A stretch of 64,000 nucleotides of DNA, taken from contig CAKOJN010000002.1 in NCBI GenBank assembly GCA_934090685.1, forward strand, positions 62,001 to 126,000. Direction: 5' to 3'. This document shows positions 1-9,548 of this stretch, piece after piece. Numbering within the stretch: position 1 is the first letter of the stretch; every line of letters starts with the position of its first letter. The position numbers were made by a program, and so were the translations under genes. A model generated the notes under the pieces. The model was not told where the DNA came from. It ran no database searches and worked only from the letters and a program-made list of their open reading frames with translations. Source of the DNA: an uncultured Bacilli bacterium. GTDB taxonomy: Bacteria > Bacillota_I > Bacilli_A > RF39 > UBA660.

Positions 1-53
1 TCGTTGGGCTCATAACCCAAAGGTCGGTGGTTCAAATCCATCTCCTGCAACCA
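1..53 (+). tRNA. tRNA-fMet(CAT), 5' end cut off by window
   Basis: Only the anticodon arm, variable loop, T arm and 3' acceptor strand with encoded CCA are present. The anticodon is CAT. Three G-C pairs (GGG/CCC) close the anticodon loop, the hallmark of initiator rather than elongator tRNA-Met. It opens a five-tRNA run on the plus strand. Confidence 0.85.
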
Positions 54-56
54 AGC

Positions 57-132
57 GGTTCCGTGGTGTAGCGGTTATCACACTCGCCTGTCACGCGAGG
101 GATCGCGGGTTCAATTCCCGTCGGAACCGCCA
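57..132 (+). tRNA. tRNA-Asp(GTC)
   Basis: Full cloverleaf with acceptor GGTTCCG/CGGAACC, anticodon stem CTCGC/GCGAG, loop CTGTCAC giving anticodon GTC, T arm GGGTTCAATTCCC and an encoded CCA. It starts 3 nt after the preceding tRNA, so the two are surely cotranscribed. Confidence 0.95.
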
Positions 133-140
133 TTTATTTT

Positions 141-216
141 GGCTTCATAGCTCAGTTGGCAGAGCACAAGACTGAAAATCTTGGTGTCGTTGGTTCGATT
201 CCAACTGAAGCCACCA
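141..216 (+). tRNA. tRNA-Phe(GAA)
   Basis: Cloverleaf with acceptor GGCTTCA/TGAAGCC, anticodon loop CTGAAAA (GAA) and an encoded CCA. Third in the tRNA run. A 65-nt spacer with no recognisable gene follows it. Confidence 0.95.
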
Positions 217-281
217 TTTTGTTAAAACAGATTACAAATGTAATAAACTTGTTGTAAAGCGATTCCGACGGGATTTTAAAC

Positions 282-358
282 GCGCTCATAGCTCAATTGG
301 ATAGAGCATTTGACTACGGATCAAAAGGTTATGGGTTCGACTCCTATTGGGCGCACCA
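282..358 (+). tRNA. tRNA-Arg(ACG)
   Basis: Acceptor GCGCTCA/TGGGCGC, anticodon stem TTTGA/TCAAA, loop CTACGGA giving ACG (A34 is normally edited to inosine to read CGN), encoded CCA. Fourth of the run. Confidence 0.95.
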
Positions 359-364
359 TTATAT

Positions 365-441
365 CGGGAAGTGGCTCAACTTGGTAGAGCATTTGGTTTG
401 GGACCAAGGGGTTGCAGGTTCAAATCCTGTCTTCCCGACCA
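365..441 (+). tRNA. tRNA-Pro(TGG)
   Basis: Acceptor CGGGAAG/CTTCCCG, anticodon loop TTTGGGA (TGG), encoded CCA. Last tRNA of the run. The restriction-nuclease-like gene on the other strand ends only 36 nt beyond. I saw no duplicated tRNA 3' end that would mark an integrated element. Confidence 0.95.
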
Positions 442-476
442 TTAAGTAATTTAAGTTCTGATATTGAGAACTTTTT

Positions 477-1253
477 TTATTTGCTATTTAATTTTTGATT
501 AATTATGATAGTATCATACAAATAATTAATGCTATCTTTATGAATAGCAAACGAAATACCGTGATATCTTACTTTTTTAATTCCATCCAATTGTTTGAGT
601 TCTAAATTGAATGAAATAAATATTTTTTTCTCATTTAATGCTTTAATCAAAAAAACTAAACCCTTAAATTTATAAAACTCAATTTTATTATACTTATAAT
701 AAACACCTTCACGAAACATTTTTTTATTTACACTTATCAATGCTAATAAATCCGATTTTGTTTTGATTTTATCATATATATATTTGATTGGCCATATCAT
801 TTTTTCTATTAGAATCAGGTCATAAGTTAAAAAGTCAATAACAACTTGTTGATTTTTAAAATCAATATAACTTTTTGCAAAATAGTTATAATGATATTTA
901 ATCTCATTTAAATAAATTTTATCATTATAGTATTTACTATTTTTATTTTTAATTCCATAATGTCCGCAAATATTCAAAAAATTTTTAAGTCTGTCTTCTG
1001 AATTAATTTTGTTTGTTATTGGAAATGCACTAAGCAGATCAATAGGATACGATGTTGTAGAACTATGCGTTTTAATCTCAATATTTTTATAATCAGGCAA
1101 TGACTTTGAATCTTGCTTTTTACCTATTAACATTTCAAAAATATTACCTGCACTACCATTTCCTTTAAATCCACTTTTAATATATCCATAGTTTTGTATT
1201 TTTTTAAAAGTATCATATAGTTCTAACATATTATTAAAATCATTTTCTTTCAT
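477..1253 (-). CDS. MvaI/BcnI-type restriction endonuclease-like protein
   Basis: 258 residues resembling the MvaI/BcnI family (PD-(D/E)xK fold, monomeric type II nucleases). The N-terminus has the family pattern GYIKS..G..G....E.L.GKK....PD...IEIKT. The candidate catalytic set is E40, D54, E59 and K61, with the same 14-5-2 spacing I recall for the MvaI active site. The start is supported by a GGAGG site a few bases upstream. It lies next to a tRNA run, on the opposite strand. No DNA methyltransferase is visible in the window, so it is either an orphan or has its partner elsewhere. Family call is fairly good; activity and target site are unknown. Confidence 0.72.
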   Translation of the reverse strand: MKENDFNNMLELYDTFKKIQNYGYIKSGFKGNGSAGNIFEMLIGKKQDSKSLPDYKNIEIKTHSSTTSYPIDLLSAFPITNKINSEDRLKNFLNICGHYGIKNKNSKYYNDKIYLNEIKYHYNYFAKSYIDFKNQQVVIDFLTYDLILIEKMIWPIKYIYDKIKTKSDLLALISVNKKMFREGVYYKYNKIEFYKFKGLVFLIKALNEKKIFISFNLELKQLDGIKKVRYHGISFAIHKDSINYLYDTIIINQKLNSK

Positions 1254-1347
1254 ACTACCTCCATATTATTATAATTCGCTATAAATTACAAAAACACTTC
1301 AAAAATTATAAAAAAATAAAAAAATATTTAAATATCCAATACTTATA

Positions 1348-1376
1348 TTGAACAAAAATAATTGATATGGTAAAAT
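1348..1376 (+). promoter_or_regulatory. Sigma-A-type promoter of the ABC protein
   Basis: TTGAAC, 17-bp spacer, TAAAAT preceded by TGG (extended -10). It lies 50 nt before the start codon of the 1072-residue ABC protein. Confidence 0.7.
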
Positions 1377-1426
1377 TTATATGAAATTTAAATAAATAAG
1401 ATATTATGTATAGAGGTGAATTATAG

Positions 1427-4400
1427 ATGCTAAAATTAAGTAAAATTACAAAAAAATATAAGATGATTAGTGCCGATCAAATAGCAATAAATGGTATTTC
1501 TATTACTTTTAGAAAAAATGAATTTGCATCTATCTTGGGACCCAGTGGTTCTGGAAAAACTACACTTTTAAACATAATCGGTGGTCTTGATGAATACACA
1601 TCTGGCGATTTAACAATAGATGGTAAATCAACAAAAAATTATACTGATTCTGACTGGGATAGTTACAGAAATCATAAAATAGGTTTTGTGTTTCAAAATT
1701 ATAATTTAATTCCGCATCAGACTGTTTTACAAAATGTTATGCTTGCATTAACTTTATCAGGCGTAAGTAAAAGAGAATGCATCGCAAAATCTGAAAAAAT
1801 CTTAAAAGAGGTAGGTTTAACAGACCACATTCATAAGAAACCAAGTCAATTGTCTGGTGGTCAAATGCAAAGAGTCGCTATTGCTCGTGCTTTAGTAAAT
1901 GATCCGGAAATAATCTTGGCAGACGAACCGACTGGAGCATTGGACACGGAAACTAGTATTCAAATAATGAAAATATTAAAAAAAATATCTAAAAATAAAT
2001 TAGTGATTATGGTTACACATAATCCAGAACTAGCTAAAGAATATTCTACAAGAATAATAAATTTAAAAGATGGAAAAATTATTTCGGATACAAATGAGTA
2101 TGATACAAATTCAAAAAGTGTTTTAAATCCTTATGAAAATATAAAAAAAACAACAATGAAATATATAACAGCTCTTGGTTTGTCTTTTAATAATTTAATG
2201 ACAAAAAAAGGGAGAACTTTATTAGTCTCTTTTGCTGGATCTATAGGAATAATTGGTATAGCACTAATCTTATCATTATCAAATGGCTTTCAAAAATATA
2301 TAGACAAAATTCAAGAGGATACTCTATCATCATATCCGTTAACCATAACTTCTACTTCTGCTGATATGTCTTCTTTATTGCTTTCTATGATTTCTACAGA
2401 TGATGAAACAACGAATAATAATAAAGTAACAGAAAAACAGTTCATTTCTTCTATGTTTTCTAATGTTACAACAAATGATTTGAAAAGTTTCAAAAAGCAT
2501 ATCAATCAAAACTATAGTAAAATTAGTTCCGATATTTCATCAATAAAATATTCATATAGTGTAGATCCTTTAATTTACACAAGAACAAAAGAAAATAAGA
2601 TAGTAAAAGTAAACCCTAATTCATTATTTACTTCTATGTATGGTTCTAGCTCTGTTACAAATTTGTATTCATCATATTCTAGTTTTTTTTCACAAATGCC
2701 CGATGACAGAAAAATGCTGAACGAACAATATGAAGTTTTGAATGGTAAGTGGCCAGAAAAATATGATGAAATGGTAATTGTTTTAAATCAAAAAAATACA
2801 ATTCCAGATATATTACTTTATTTTCTTGGAATAAGGGACATTGATGAACTTTATGATATTATGGCGAAAGCAATGGCAGGCGATAAAATCGATGTTGACA
2901 ATAAACCCATGGAATTTACATATGATGAATTAAGGCAAATTGAAATTAAATTAATTAATCAATTCGAAGTATATAAATATAATGAAAAATATAATATCTA
3001 TGAAAATATGACTGAAAATGAAGACTATATGAAAAAATTATATGATAATGCTTTAAAATTAAAAATTGTAGGTATTATAGCGCCAAAAAAAGGAACAACC
3101 TCTATGGCACTAACATCTGGAATTTCATATTCTTCAAAACTTATTGATTATATAATTGATAGTGCCGAGAAATCTGATATAGTAAAAAAACAATTATCTA
3201 ATAAAGATATTGATGTTTTTTCAAATACAAATTTTGACGAAAAAAAGACTAGTTCGCAAAAAATTGATTTTGAAGATTTAATAACTGTAGATACTAAAAT
3301 GTTACAATCGGCTTTCAATATTAGTGTTGATGAAAAAGCTTTAAAAATTAAAACTTCTAAATACATGCAAAATATAAATGATTTTATTAATGTAAACATT
3401 GAGCCGGCACAAAATGAGTTTAACAAAAATCTATCTGAATTGTCATATGGTGTAATTAATGATTATTTAGAACATCCATTATCAACAATTTCAAATCCGA
3501 TTTTACCGGGCAAAAAAATTGCAACTATTTCAATGAATGATATTGATAAAATTTTAAATGAATATTTTGAAAAGAAATCAGTAAATGACAAAATTAAAAT
3601 TATTGAAAACGAATATGTTATTCCTAAAGATGTATATATAACAACTTATAAATCTTTAATTACAGCAATGTTAAAAAGTTACATCACGGCATATTATGCT
3701 ATGGATCAATCATTAACAACTGATCCTAATAATCCTACAGCCATGTTAATGTCAGAAAATGTAAAAGATTTGATTGAATCATTCTTGAATCAACCATCAA
3801 TTCAATCAACTTCGAAAACATTTGGTGAGAAGATGACTGAAGCAAAAATGCAAAAGAATGTTTTGACAGAAGTGGGAAAATTAACTAATGATTTGATGAG
3901 TAGTTTATCATCAGGATTTAATGTTGATGAAAATAAAATAGCAAAAGCATTTAAATTTAATTTGTCCGAAGAGGAATTAAAAAGAATAATGTCTGCTATG
4001 GTTAATCAAAATAAGAATGGTACTGCCACAGCTAACTTAGCGAGTTTAGGTTATCAAAATAAAGAAGAACCAACGATGATATCTATATACTTTAAAAATT
4101 TTGATTCGAAAGAAAGATTTTTGAATTTTATTGACACTTATAATAAAGAATGTAAAAACACTAAAGAAGAAGAAAAAATAATAAACTATATAGACATGAC
4201 AGGAATATTGATGAATTCTGTTAAAAAAATTATAAATAGTGTAGGTTATGTTTTAATTGCATTTGTATCTATTTCATTAGTTGTATCTTCTATAATGATT
4301 GGAATAATTACATATATTTCAGTTTTAGAAAGAACGAAAGAAATTGGTATATTACGATCAATTGGTGCATCAAAGAAAAACATTTCATCAATATTTAATG

Positions 4401-4645
4401 CAGAAACTTTTATAATAGGATTGCTTTCTGGAATAATGGGTATTGGAATTACATTGTCACTTATTCCTATTATAAATTCAGTTATACATTCTTTAACTAA
4501 TAATGTAAACATAAATGCAAGTTTGCCTTTATTAGGAGGAGTATTACTTATAATTCTGAGTGTGATTTTGACTTTGATTGGTGGATTAATACCTGCTAAA
4601 AAAGCTTCTAAACAAGATCCTGTAATTGCGTTAAGAACAGAATAG
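1427..4645 (+). CDS. ABC transporter, fused ATPase and FtsX-type permease (MacB-like)
   Basis: 1072 residues. N-terminal ATPase of the LolD/MacB class: Walker A GPSGSGKTT at 38-46, signature LSGGQ at 142-146, Walker B ILADEP around 162-168. A first membrane segment lies near 265-285, followed by a very large extracytoplasmic domain of about 640 residues. Three more membrane segments form the C-terminal FtsX domain. Such mechanotransmission-type ABC proteins export peptides or lipoproteins, or act on surface proteins, rather than import nutrients. The substrate cannot be read from sequence. It is monocistronic: own promoter upstream, strong terminator overlapping its stop codon. Confidence 0.88.
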   Translation: MLKLSKITKKYKMISADQIAINGISITFRKNEFASILGPSGSGKTTLLNIIGGLDEYTSGDLTIDGKSTKNYTDSDWDSYRNHKIGFVFQNYNLIPHQTVLQNVMLALTLSGVSKRECIAKSEKILKEVGLTDHIHKKPSQLSGGQMQRVAIARALVNDPEIILADEPTGALDTETSIQIMKILKKISKNKLVIMVTHNPELAKEYSTRIINLKDGKIISDTNEYDTNSKSVLNPYENIKKTTMKYITALGLSFNNLMTKKGRTLLVSFAGSIGIIGIALILSLSNGFQKYIDKIQEDTLSSYPLTITSTSADMSSLLLSMISTDDETTNNNKVTEKQFISSMFSNVTTNDLKSFKKHINQNYSKISSDISSIKYSYSVDPLIYTRTKENKIVKVNPNSLFTSMYGSSSVTNLYSSYSSFFSQMPDDRKMLNEQYEVLNGKWPEKYDEMVIVLNQKNTIPDILLYFLGIRDIDELYDIMAKAMAGDKIDVDNKPMEFTYDELRQIEIKLINQFEVYKYNEKYNIYENMTENEDYMKKLYDNALKLKIVGIIAPKKGTTSMALTSGISYSSKLIDYIIDSAEKSDIVKKQLSNKDIDVFSNTNFDEKKTSSQKIDFEDLITVDTKMLQSAFNISVDEKALKIKTSKYMQNINDFINVNIEPAQNEFNKNLSELSYGVINDYLEHPLSTISNPILPGKKIATISMNDIDKILNEYFEKKSVNDKIKIIENEYVIPKDVYITTYKSLITAMLKSYITAYYAMDQSLTTDPNNPTAMLMSENVKDLIESFLNQPSIQSTSKTFGEKMTEAKMQKNVLTEVGKLTNDLMSSLSSGFNVDENKIAKAFKFNLSEEELKRIMSAMVNQNKNGTATANLASLGYQNKEEPTMISIYFKNFDSKERFLNFIDTYNKECKNTKEEEKIINYIDMTGILMNSVKKIINSVGYVLIAFVSISLVVSSIMIGIITYISVLERTKEIGILRSIGASKKNISSIFNAETFIIGLLSGIMGIGITLSLIPIINSVIHSLTNNVNINASLPLLGGVLLIILSVILTLIGGLIPAKKASKQDPVIALRTE

Positions 4646-4675
4646 GTTTTTTGAAAAATATCAAAAAACCTTTTT
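4645..4675 (+). terminator. Rho-independent terminator after ABC protein
   Basis: A 10-bp stem GGTTTTTTGA/TCAAAAAACC with a 6-nt loop, followed by five T. The stem begins in the stop codon. Confidence 0.9.
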
Positions 4676-4730
4676 ATATAGTAAAATAAATGTTAATTTT
4701 TATTAAAAAATAATAATCATTAAAAAAATA

Positions 4731-4739
4731 TGATAAAAT
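4731..4739 (+). promoter_or_regulatory. Extended -10 promoter element directly before the 4746 start codon
   Basis: TGATAAAAT (TGn plus TAAAAT) ends 6 nt before the ATG at 4746. The predicted transcription start falls on or next to that ATG, and no Shine-Dalgarno site fits between, suggesting a leaderless mRNA. No good -35 is visible. Confidence 0.55.
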
Positions 4740-4745
4740 TATTAT

Positions 4746-5294
4746 ATGGAACATGTAATAAATAAAATTAATAAAATTGGTGAAGACATTATCAATGATA
4801 ATGATTTTTTACTTGTTGCATTTGAAAATAGACTAGTTTTAAGATTAATTCATATATTTGAAAAATATAAAATTCCTGTAAATAAAAATATAATTAGAAA
4901 AAATCTTGAGGAAAATTTGATAAATTCGTTGCGCGCATTAAATGTTGAGATTGTAGAGAAGTACATAGAATTATTAAAAAAGTATGAAGTAATAATTGGT
5001 GAATATGTGGAAAAAAAGACCGATACATCTGTAATTAAAAAATCAACAATGACTTTTATAACGCAAATTTCAAATAAGAACTCAAAAATTATTTCCACGT
5101 CCATAACGACAAATTTTATAGAATATATGAAATCTATCATTTTTGTATATGATAATGCAACTTTAAATGAAGAAGTTATTGATAGAATAAAAACTGACAC
5201 TAGTGAAGTAATTTTAGAATTTAATAGAAACAATTATAATTTTGTTATTGAATCAATAAATTTGATAATCAAAAATATTATAAGTAATATATAA
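4746..5294 (+). CDS. Hypothetical protein, mostly helical
   Basis: 182 residues with no family I recognise. It is rich in Ile, Asn and Lys, lacks a signal peptide and convincing membrane segments, and looks mainly alpha-helical. The start codon sits right after an extended -10 element with no ribosome binding site, so it may be translated from a leaderless transcript. The DHH phosphoesterase gene follows 10-13 nt downstream, so the two are probably one operon and may be functionally linked. An internal Met start is less likely because no internal ATG has a better ribosome binding site. Confidence 0.6.
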   Translation: MEHVINKINKIGEDIINDNDFLLVAFENRLVLRLIHIFEKYKIPVNKNIIRKNLEENLINSLRALNVEIVEKYIELLKKYEVIIGEYVEKKTDTSVIKKSTMTFITQISNKNSKIISTSITTNFIEYMKSIIFVYDNATLNEEVIDRIKTDTSEVILEFNRNNYNFVIESINLIIKNIISNI

Positions 5295-5307
5295 AATTGG
5301 AGGCATG

Positions 5308-6189
5308 ATGGATAAACCCGACATAAAAATGTTAAAAAAATATGAACCTATATATGTTATTGGACATGCACACATAGATGTAGATTCAGCAGTTTCATCA
5401 AAAATTTTTAGCAGTATATTAAATCAATTTGGTATAAAATCATATTATGCTATACTTGACAAAAATTATGATTTTGATAATTTCAATAAAAAAATGATTA
5501 ATGATTGTATGGATTTTGAACCAATTATTATTAAACAAGATGAAATAAATGATTATAATTATTTTTTGATTGATCACAATGACAGAGCACAATCGGTTGG
5601 TATGAAGGCAAATGTTGTAGGCGCACTTGATCATCACCCTAAGACAAACAATGTCAGCAATGTAACTTTAGGTGATACCTGTAGTATTTCATTGTATTTA
5701 TACAAAATTTATAAAAATATATATGAATTCAGTAATGCTGAAAAGTTTCAAATTTTTATGGCATTTTTAAGTGATTCATCTTTTGGTATGTCATCCAGAT
5801 GCCATGATACTGACAGATTATTAGCTAATGAACTTGGCTTTGAAAATAATTATGACACTTTATTTAAAAAATATTTTATTCCCACTGATATATCCAATAA
5901 TTTTGAAAAAGCATTACAAAATGGAAACAAAAAGTATAAATTTGAAGATGTTTCATTTGAAAGTTCATATATAGAAAGACTGGGGACTGACAAATTGAAT
6001 GATTATAGAAATTTAGTTAAAAATCAAAAGAATTTTTTAGGAATTTGGTTTGATTATGAAAAGAAAAAAACATATACTTTCTTTAATTACACTGGAAATT
6101 TTATAGAAAAAAAGTATGATTTTATAGCATCTAGAGCAACAACTATTCTTAATGATATTTTATCGTATTTAAAAATAAAAACAGACTAG
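5308..6189 (+). CDS. DHH family phosphoesterase, resembling Mn-dependent inorganic pyrophosphatase
   Basis: 293 residues from the preferred ATG at 5308; the ATG at 5305 is only 1 nt from the GGAGG. N-terminal motif GHAHIDVDS matches the metal-binding H-x-D-x-D-S signature of the DHH superfamily. Further motifs are LIDHND and ALDHHP (the DHH motif). This order fits family II (PpaC-type) pyrophosphatases, which hydrolyse PPi in the cytosol. The usual C-terminal DHHA2 substrate motif (SRKKQ-like) is not evident, so substrate could be another phosphoester. Cotranscribed with the hypothetical gene upstream. Confidence 0.75.
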   Translation: MDKPDIKMLKKYEPIYVIGHAHIDVDSAVSSKIFSSILNQFGIKSYYAILDKNYDFDNFNKKMINDCMDFEPIIIKQDEINDYNYFLIDHNDRAQSVGMKANVVGALDHHPKTNNVSNVTLGDTCSISLYLYKIYKNIYEFSNAEKFQIFMAFLSDSSFGMSSRCHDTDRLLANELGFENNYDTLFKKYFIPTDISNNFEKALQNGNKKYKFEDVSFESSYIERLGTDKLNDYRNLVKNQKNFLGIWFDYEKKKTYTFFNYTGNFIEKKYDFIASRATTILNDILSYLKIKTD

Positions 6190-6246
6190 CAAAATATTGA
6201 ATTTTAATGATTTTTAATGTAGAATTATTATAAGGAGTTTGTTATT

Positions 6247-6681
6247 ATGAATGTTTATAAATATGTAAAAGAATTTAAATTAAAATACAAAAAGACTGTT
6301 GCGTTTAGATTGAAATCTCATTGTAAGGTAATAGACCTACACTTGAATCCAGATGAAAAAGTATTATACGCTTTTCCAGCGCAGGATAATAGAAGTTCCT
6401 TTATGATAATTAATTCATGCGTAATTGCACTTACAGATAAAAGACTTTTATTAGGTAAGAAAAGACTATTATGGGGATATTTTTTAACATCAATAACTCC
6501 AGATTTATATAATGATTTAAAAGTTGTTAAAAATTTAATATGGAGTAACATTGAAATTGACACAGTTAAAGAGAATATATATCTTTCAAATATTGATCCT
6601 GATGGAGCAGTAGAAATAGAATCAGTTATTACTGACTATATGATAAAGGAAAAACAAAAATATGGCAAAAAAAATAATTAG
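6247..6681 (+). CDS. Small protein with PH-like domain character
   Basis: 144 residues. The middle (about 35-110) alternates short beta-strand-like stretches, including VLYAFPAQ and CVIALTDKRLLLG. The phrase ALTDKRLLL is typical of bacterial PH-like domains, in which a strand-turn-strand follows a T-x-x-R. There is no signal peptide or membrane span. AAGGAG lies upstream of the ATG. The next gene (D,D-carboxypeptidase) starts 20 nt before this one ends, implying translational coupling. Family assignment is tentative. Confidence 0.55.
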   Translation: MNVYKYVKEFKLKYKKTVAFRLKSHCKVIDLHLNPDEKVLYAFPAQDNRSSFMIINSCVIALTDKRLLLGKKRLLWGYFLTSITPDLYNDLKVVKNLIWSNIEIDTVKENIYLSNIDPDGAVEIESVITDYMIKEKQKYGKKNN

Positions 6682-7882
6682 TTTTATACTATTCTTTTTT
6701 TTATTCATAGTTTCAATAAATGCTGATGAATTAAATTTAAGTAGTGATAAATATATTTTATATAATATGAATGATGATAATGTTCTTATGGAACATAATA
6801 GTGATGAAAAAACACAAATAGCCAGTTTAACAAAAATAATGACAACAATTGTGGCTATTGAAAATGTAAAAGATTACAATAAAAAAATAACTATTACTAA
6901 AGAAATGTTTAATGATGTTGCATGGGATGTTGCGACTGCTGGTTACAAAGTAGGAGATAAAGTAACTTATAATGACTTATTTTATGGGGCAATATTACCT
7001 AGTGGTGCTGATGCAGTTAATGCTCTTGCTTATACGGTTTTTGGAAATTATGATGCTTTTATAAAAAAAATGAATGAAAAGGCAAAACAGCTTGGATTAA
7101 AAAATACAAAATTTAGTAATCCTATAGGTTTATATGATGAAAATAATTACAGTTCTGCAAAAGATGTATCTACATTATTGATTTACGCATTAAAAAATAC
7201 AAAATTTAAGGAAATTTTTACTACAAAAAATTATACTTCTACTAATGGCGTAAAAATGAAAAGTACTATCGAATCATACAACTCAAAAAATGGTAATGCT
7301 GATTTAAATTATATTACTGGAGCAAAAACAGGCTACATTAAAAAAGCTGGATATTGTTTGGCAACAACTGCTGAGATCGATGGTATTGAATATTTATTAG
7401 TTACCCTAAATGCTTATTCAACAGGTGCGCCACATATAAAAGATGCAGTTAAAACGTATAAGTATTATAGTGAAAATTATAGTTATAAAAACATAGTGAA
7501 AAAAAATACAATTGTGGTAACACTTTCAACTAAATATTCAAAAAATAAAGAAATTGATATTAAGGCAAATAAAAATATTAAACAATATTTAAAAAATGAT
7601 TTTAACTCAAAGAATATAGAATATAAATATGATGGTGAAAAATACGTGACACCATTTACAAAACAAGGTACAAAGTTAGGTACAATTGAAATAAAATATA
7701 ATAATAAAACTTTAGATAAATTTGATTTAATTTATTCACAAAAAGTAAAATTTAGTATATTCAATTTTTTATGGACTTACAAATTTATTATAATAATCTT
7801 TGTATTATTAGTTTACATTAAGCTAAAATCAAATAAGGTAAAAAAAGTAAGAAGAAAAAGAAAAATGTATAAAAAAATATAA
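6662..7882 (+). CDS. D-alanyl-D-alanine carboxypeptidase (PBP5/DacA-like)
   Basis: 406 residues. Signal peptide at 1-21, then a serine D,D-peptidase (S11) domain with SLTK (SxxK nucleophile) and KTG. The second motif reads SGA rather than the more common SGN. The C-terminus has a PBP5_C-like beta domain, a membrane anchor near 365-388 and a very basic cytosolic tail. These enzymes trim the terminal D-Ala from peptidoglycan stem peptides outside the membrane. The start overlaps the upstream PH-like gene by 20 nt. Confidence 0.9.
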   Translation: MAKKIISFILFFFLFIVSINADELNLSSDKYILYNMNDDNVLMEHNSDEKTQIASLTKIMTTIVAIENVKDYNKKITITKEMFNDVAWDVATAGYKVGDKVTYNDLFYGAILPSGADAVNALAYTVFGNYDAFIKKMNEKAKQLGLKNTKFSNPIGLYDENNYSSAKDVSTLLIYALKNTKFKEIFTTKNYTSTNGVKMKSTIESYNSKNGNADLNYITGAKTGYIKKAGYCLATTAEIDGIEYLLVTLNAYSTGAPHIKDAVKTYKYYSENYSYKNIVKKNTIVVTLSTKYSKNKEIDIKANKNIKQYLKNDFNSKNIEYKYDGEKYVTPFTKQGTKLGTIEIKYNNKTLDKFDLIYSQKVKFSIFNFLWTYKFIIIIFVLLVYIKLKSNKVKKVRRKRKMYKKI

Positions 7883-7911
7883 TATCAATATTTATCTAAA
7901 AAAATTTTGCA

Positions 7912-7940
7912 TTGACAATAATAAAATAAAACTTTAAAAT
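7912..7940 (+). promoter_or_regulatory. Promoter of rny
   Basis: Consensus TTGACA, 17-bp spacer and TAAAAT, 55 nt before the start codon. One of the best sigma-A promoters in the window. Confidence 0.82.
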
Positions 7941-7994
7941 ATTAATAGAAGTATTATAAAATATTTCTAGAAAGAGAAGTAATGGAGGAAAGAT

Positions 7995-9548
7995 ATGGAT
8001 AATGTAGTCTTCTCCATTTTGCTTGTAGTAGTTGGATTATTTGTCGGTGCTTTTATTATGATTATAATCAATAAATTAAAAGTATCTGCCGCACAAAAAG
8101 AAGCTGATAAATTAATTCAAGATGCTAAAAGAGAAGCTGAAAAAGCTAAAAGAGATGGCATTTTAGAATTAAAAGAAGAAAGTTATAAATTGAAAAATCA
8201 AACTGATGCAGAAATTAAGGAAAAGAAAAAAGAACTTAATGAACTAAATCAAAGAATTGATAATAGGGAAAAAAGTTTAGACAAGAGAGATGAGTTACTT
8301 ACTGAAAGAGAAAAAAACTTAGACCTAAAAGATAAAGATTTATTAGCAAAGCAAAAAGAAATTCAAGAAAAAGATGCAAAAATGGAGAGTATTATTAAAG
8401 AGCAAATAGCTCTTTTAGAAAAAATTTCTGGTTTTTCTAAGGAAAAAGCAAGAGATATGGTACTTAAGAAAGTTGAAGAAGAAATGAACAGAGAAGTTGC
8501 TGTTTATTTAAAGGACAGAGAAGATGAAGCAAAGTTGGAAGCTGATAGAAAGGCAAAAGAACTTATTGTTTCAAGCATGCAAAGATACTCTAATGATGTT
8601 ACTACCGAACAAACAGTAAGTACTGTTGAACTTCCTAATGATGAAATGAAAGGAAGAATAATTGGTAGGGAAGGTAGAAATATTCGTACAATCGAAGCAG
8701 TAACTGGTGTAGACTTAATAATTGATGATACACCTGAAGTAATAGTTCTATCATCTTTTGATCCGCTTAGAAGAGAAATAGCTAAAGTTACCTTGGAAAC
8801 GTTAATTAAAGATGGAAGAATTCATCCGGCACGTATAGAAGAATTATATGATAAAGTGTGCGAAGATTATAAGAAAATAATACGTGAAAAAGGTGAAGAA
8901 GCACTATTTGAATTAGGACTTTCAAAAGTAGATCCAGAAGTAGTTGAACTAATTGGAAAGTTAGCATTTAGAACTAGTTATGGTCAAGATGCTCTTGCTC
9001 ATAGTAAAGAAGTTGCACATTTAACTGGATTAATGGCAGCAGAATTAGGAGAGAATGTTTCTCTTGCTAAAAGAGCAGGTCTACTTCACGATATAGGTAA
9101 ATCAATAGATTTTGAAGTTGAGGGAAGTCATGTTGAAATAGGTGCGGATATTGCAAAAAAACATGGTGAAGATAAAGTAGTAATTAATGCCATTGAATCT
9201 CATCATGGTGATAAGAAAGCAGAATATGTAATATCAGAGTTAGTAGCAATTGCAGATACACTTTCTGCTGCAAGACCGGGAGCAAGAAATGATTCATTAG
9301 AAAACTATGTTAAGAGACTTGAGGAACTTGAACATTTAGGAAACGAAATAGAAGGTGTTGAAAAAACATTTGCTATGCAAGCTGGTAGGGAATTAAGAGT
9401 TGTTGTAAAACCTGATAAAGTCGATGATTTAACAAGTTACAAAATAGCTCGTGAAATAAAAACTAAAATTGAAGATACTATGCAATACCCAGGAACAATT
9501 AAGGTTGTTGTTATTAGGGAAACTAGAGCAGAGGAAGTTGCAAAATAG
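7995..9548 (+). CDS. rny: Ribonuclease Y
   Basis: 517 residues, normal length. One N-terminal membrane helix (about 5-26), a long charged coiled coil rich in Lys and Glu (about 30-190), a KH domain with GRIIGREGRN, and an HD domain with LLHDIGKS. RNase Y is the membrane-tethered endonuclease that starts mRNA turnover in Firmicutes. A TGGAGG site lies before the ATG. Transcribed alone: own TTGACA promoter and a terminator overlapping the stop codon. Confidence 0.97.
   Translation: MDNVVFSILLVVVGLFVGAFIMIIINKLKVSAAQKEADKLIQDAKREAEKAKRDGILELKEESYKLKNQTDAEIKEKKKELNELNQRIDNREKSLDKRDELLTEREKNLDLKDKDLLAKQKEIQEKDAKMESIIKEQIALLEKISGFSKEKARDMVLKKVEEEMNREVAVYLKDREDEAKLEADRKAKELIVSSMQRYSNDVTTEQTVSTVELPNDEMKGRIIGREGRNIRTIEAVTGVDLIIDDTPEVIVLSSFDPLRREIAKVTLETLIKDGRIHPARIEELYDKVCEDYKKIIREKGEEALFELGLSKVDPEVVELIGKLAFRTSYGQDALAHSKEVAHLTGLMAAELGENVSLAKRAGLLHDIGKSIDFEVEGSHVEIGADIAKKHGEDKVVINAIESHHGDKKAEYVISELVAIADTLSAARPGARNDSLENYVKRLEELEHLGNEIEGVEKTFAMQAGRELRVVVKPDKVDDLTSYKIAREIKTKIEDTMQYPGTIKVVVIRETRAEEVAK

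Noticed and set aside
217..281. Possible degenerate tRNA in the 65-nt spacer of the tRNA run
   Set aside because: No cloverleaf or T-arm GTTC can be drawn; treated as plain spacer.
1..1253. tRNA-integrated mobile element around the restriction nuclease
   Set aside because: No integrase, no direct repeat of the tRNA-Pro 3' end, and base composition is like the surroundings.
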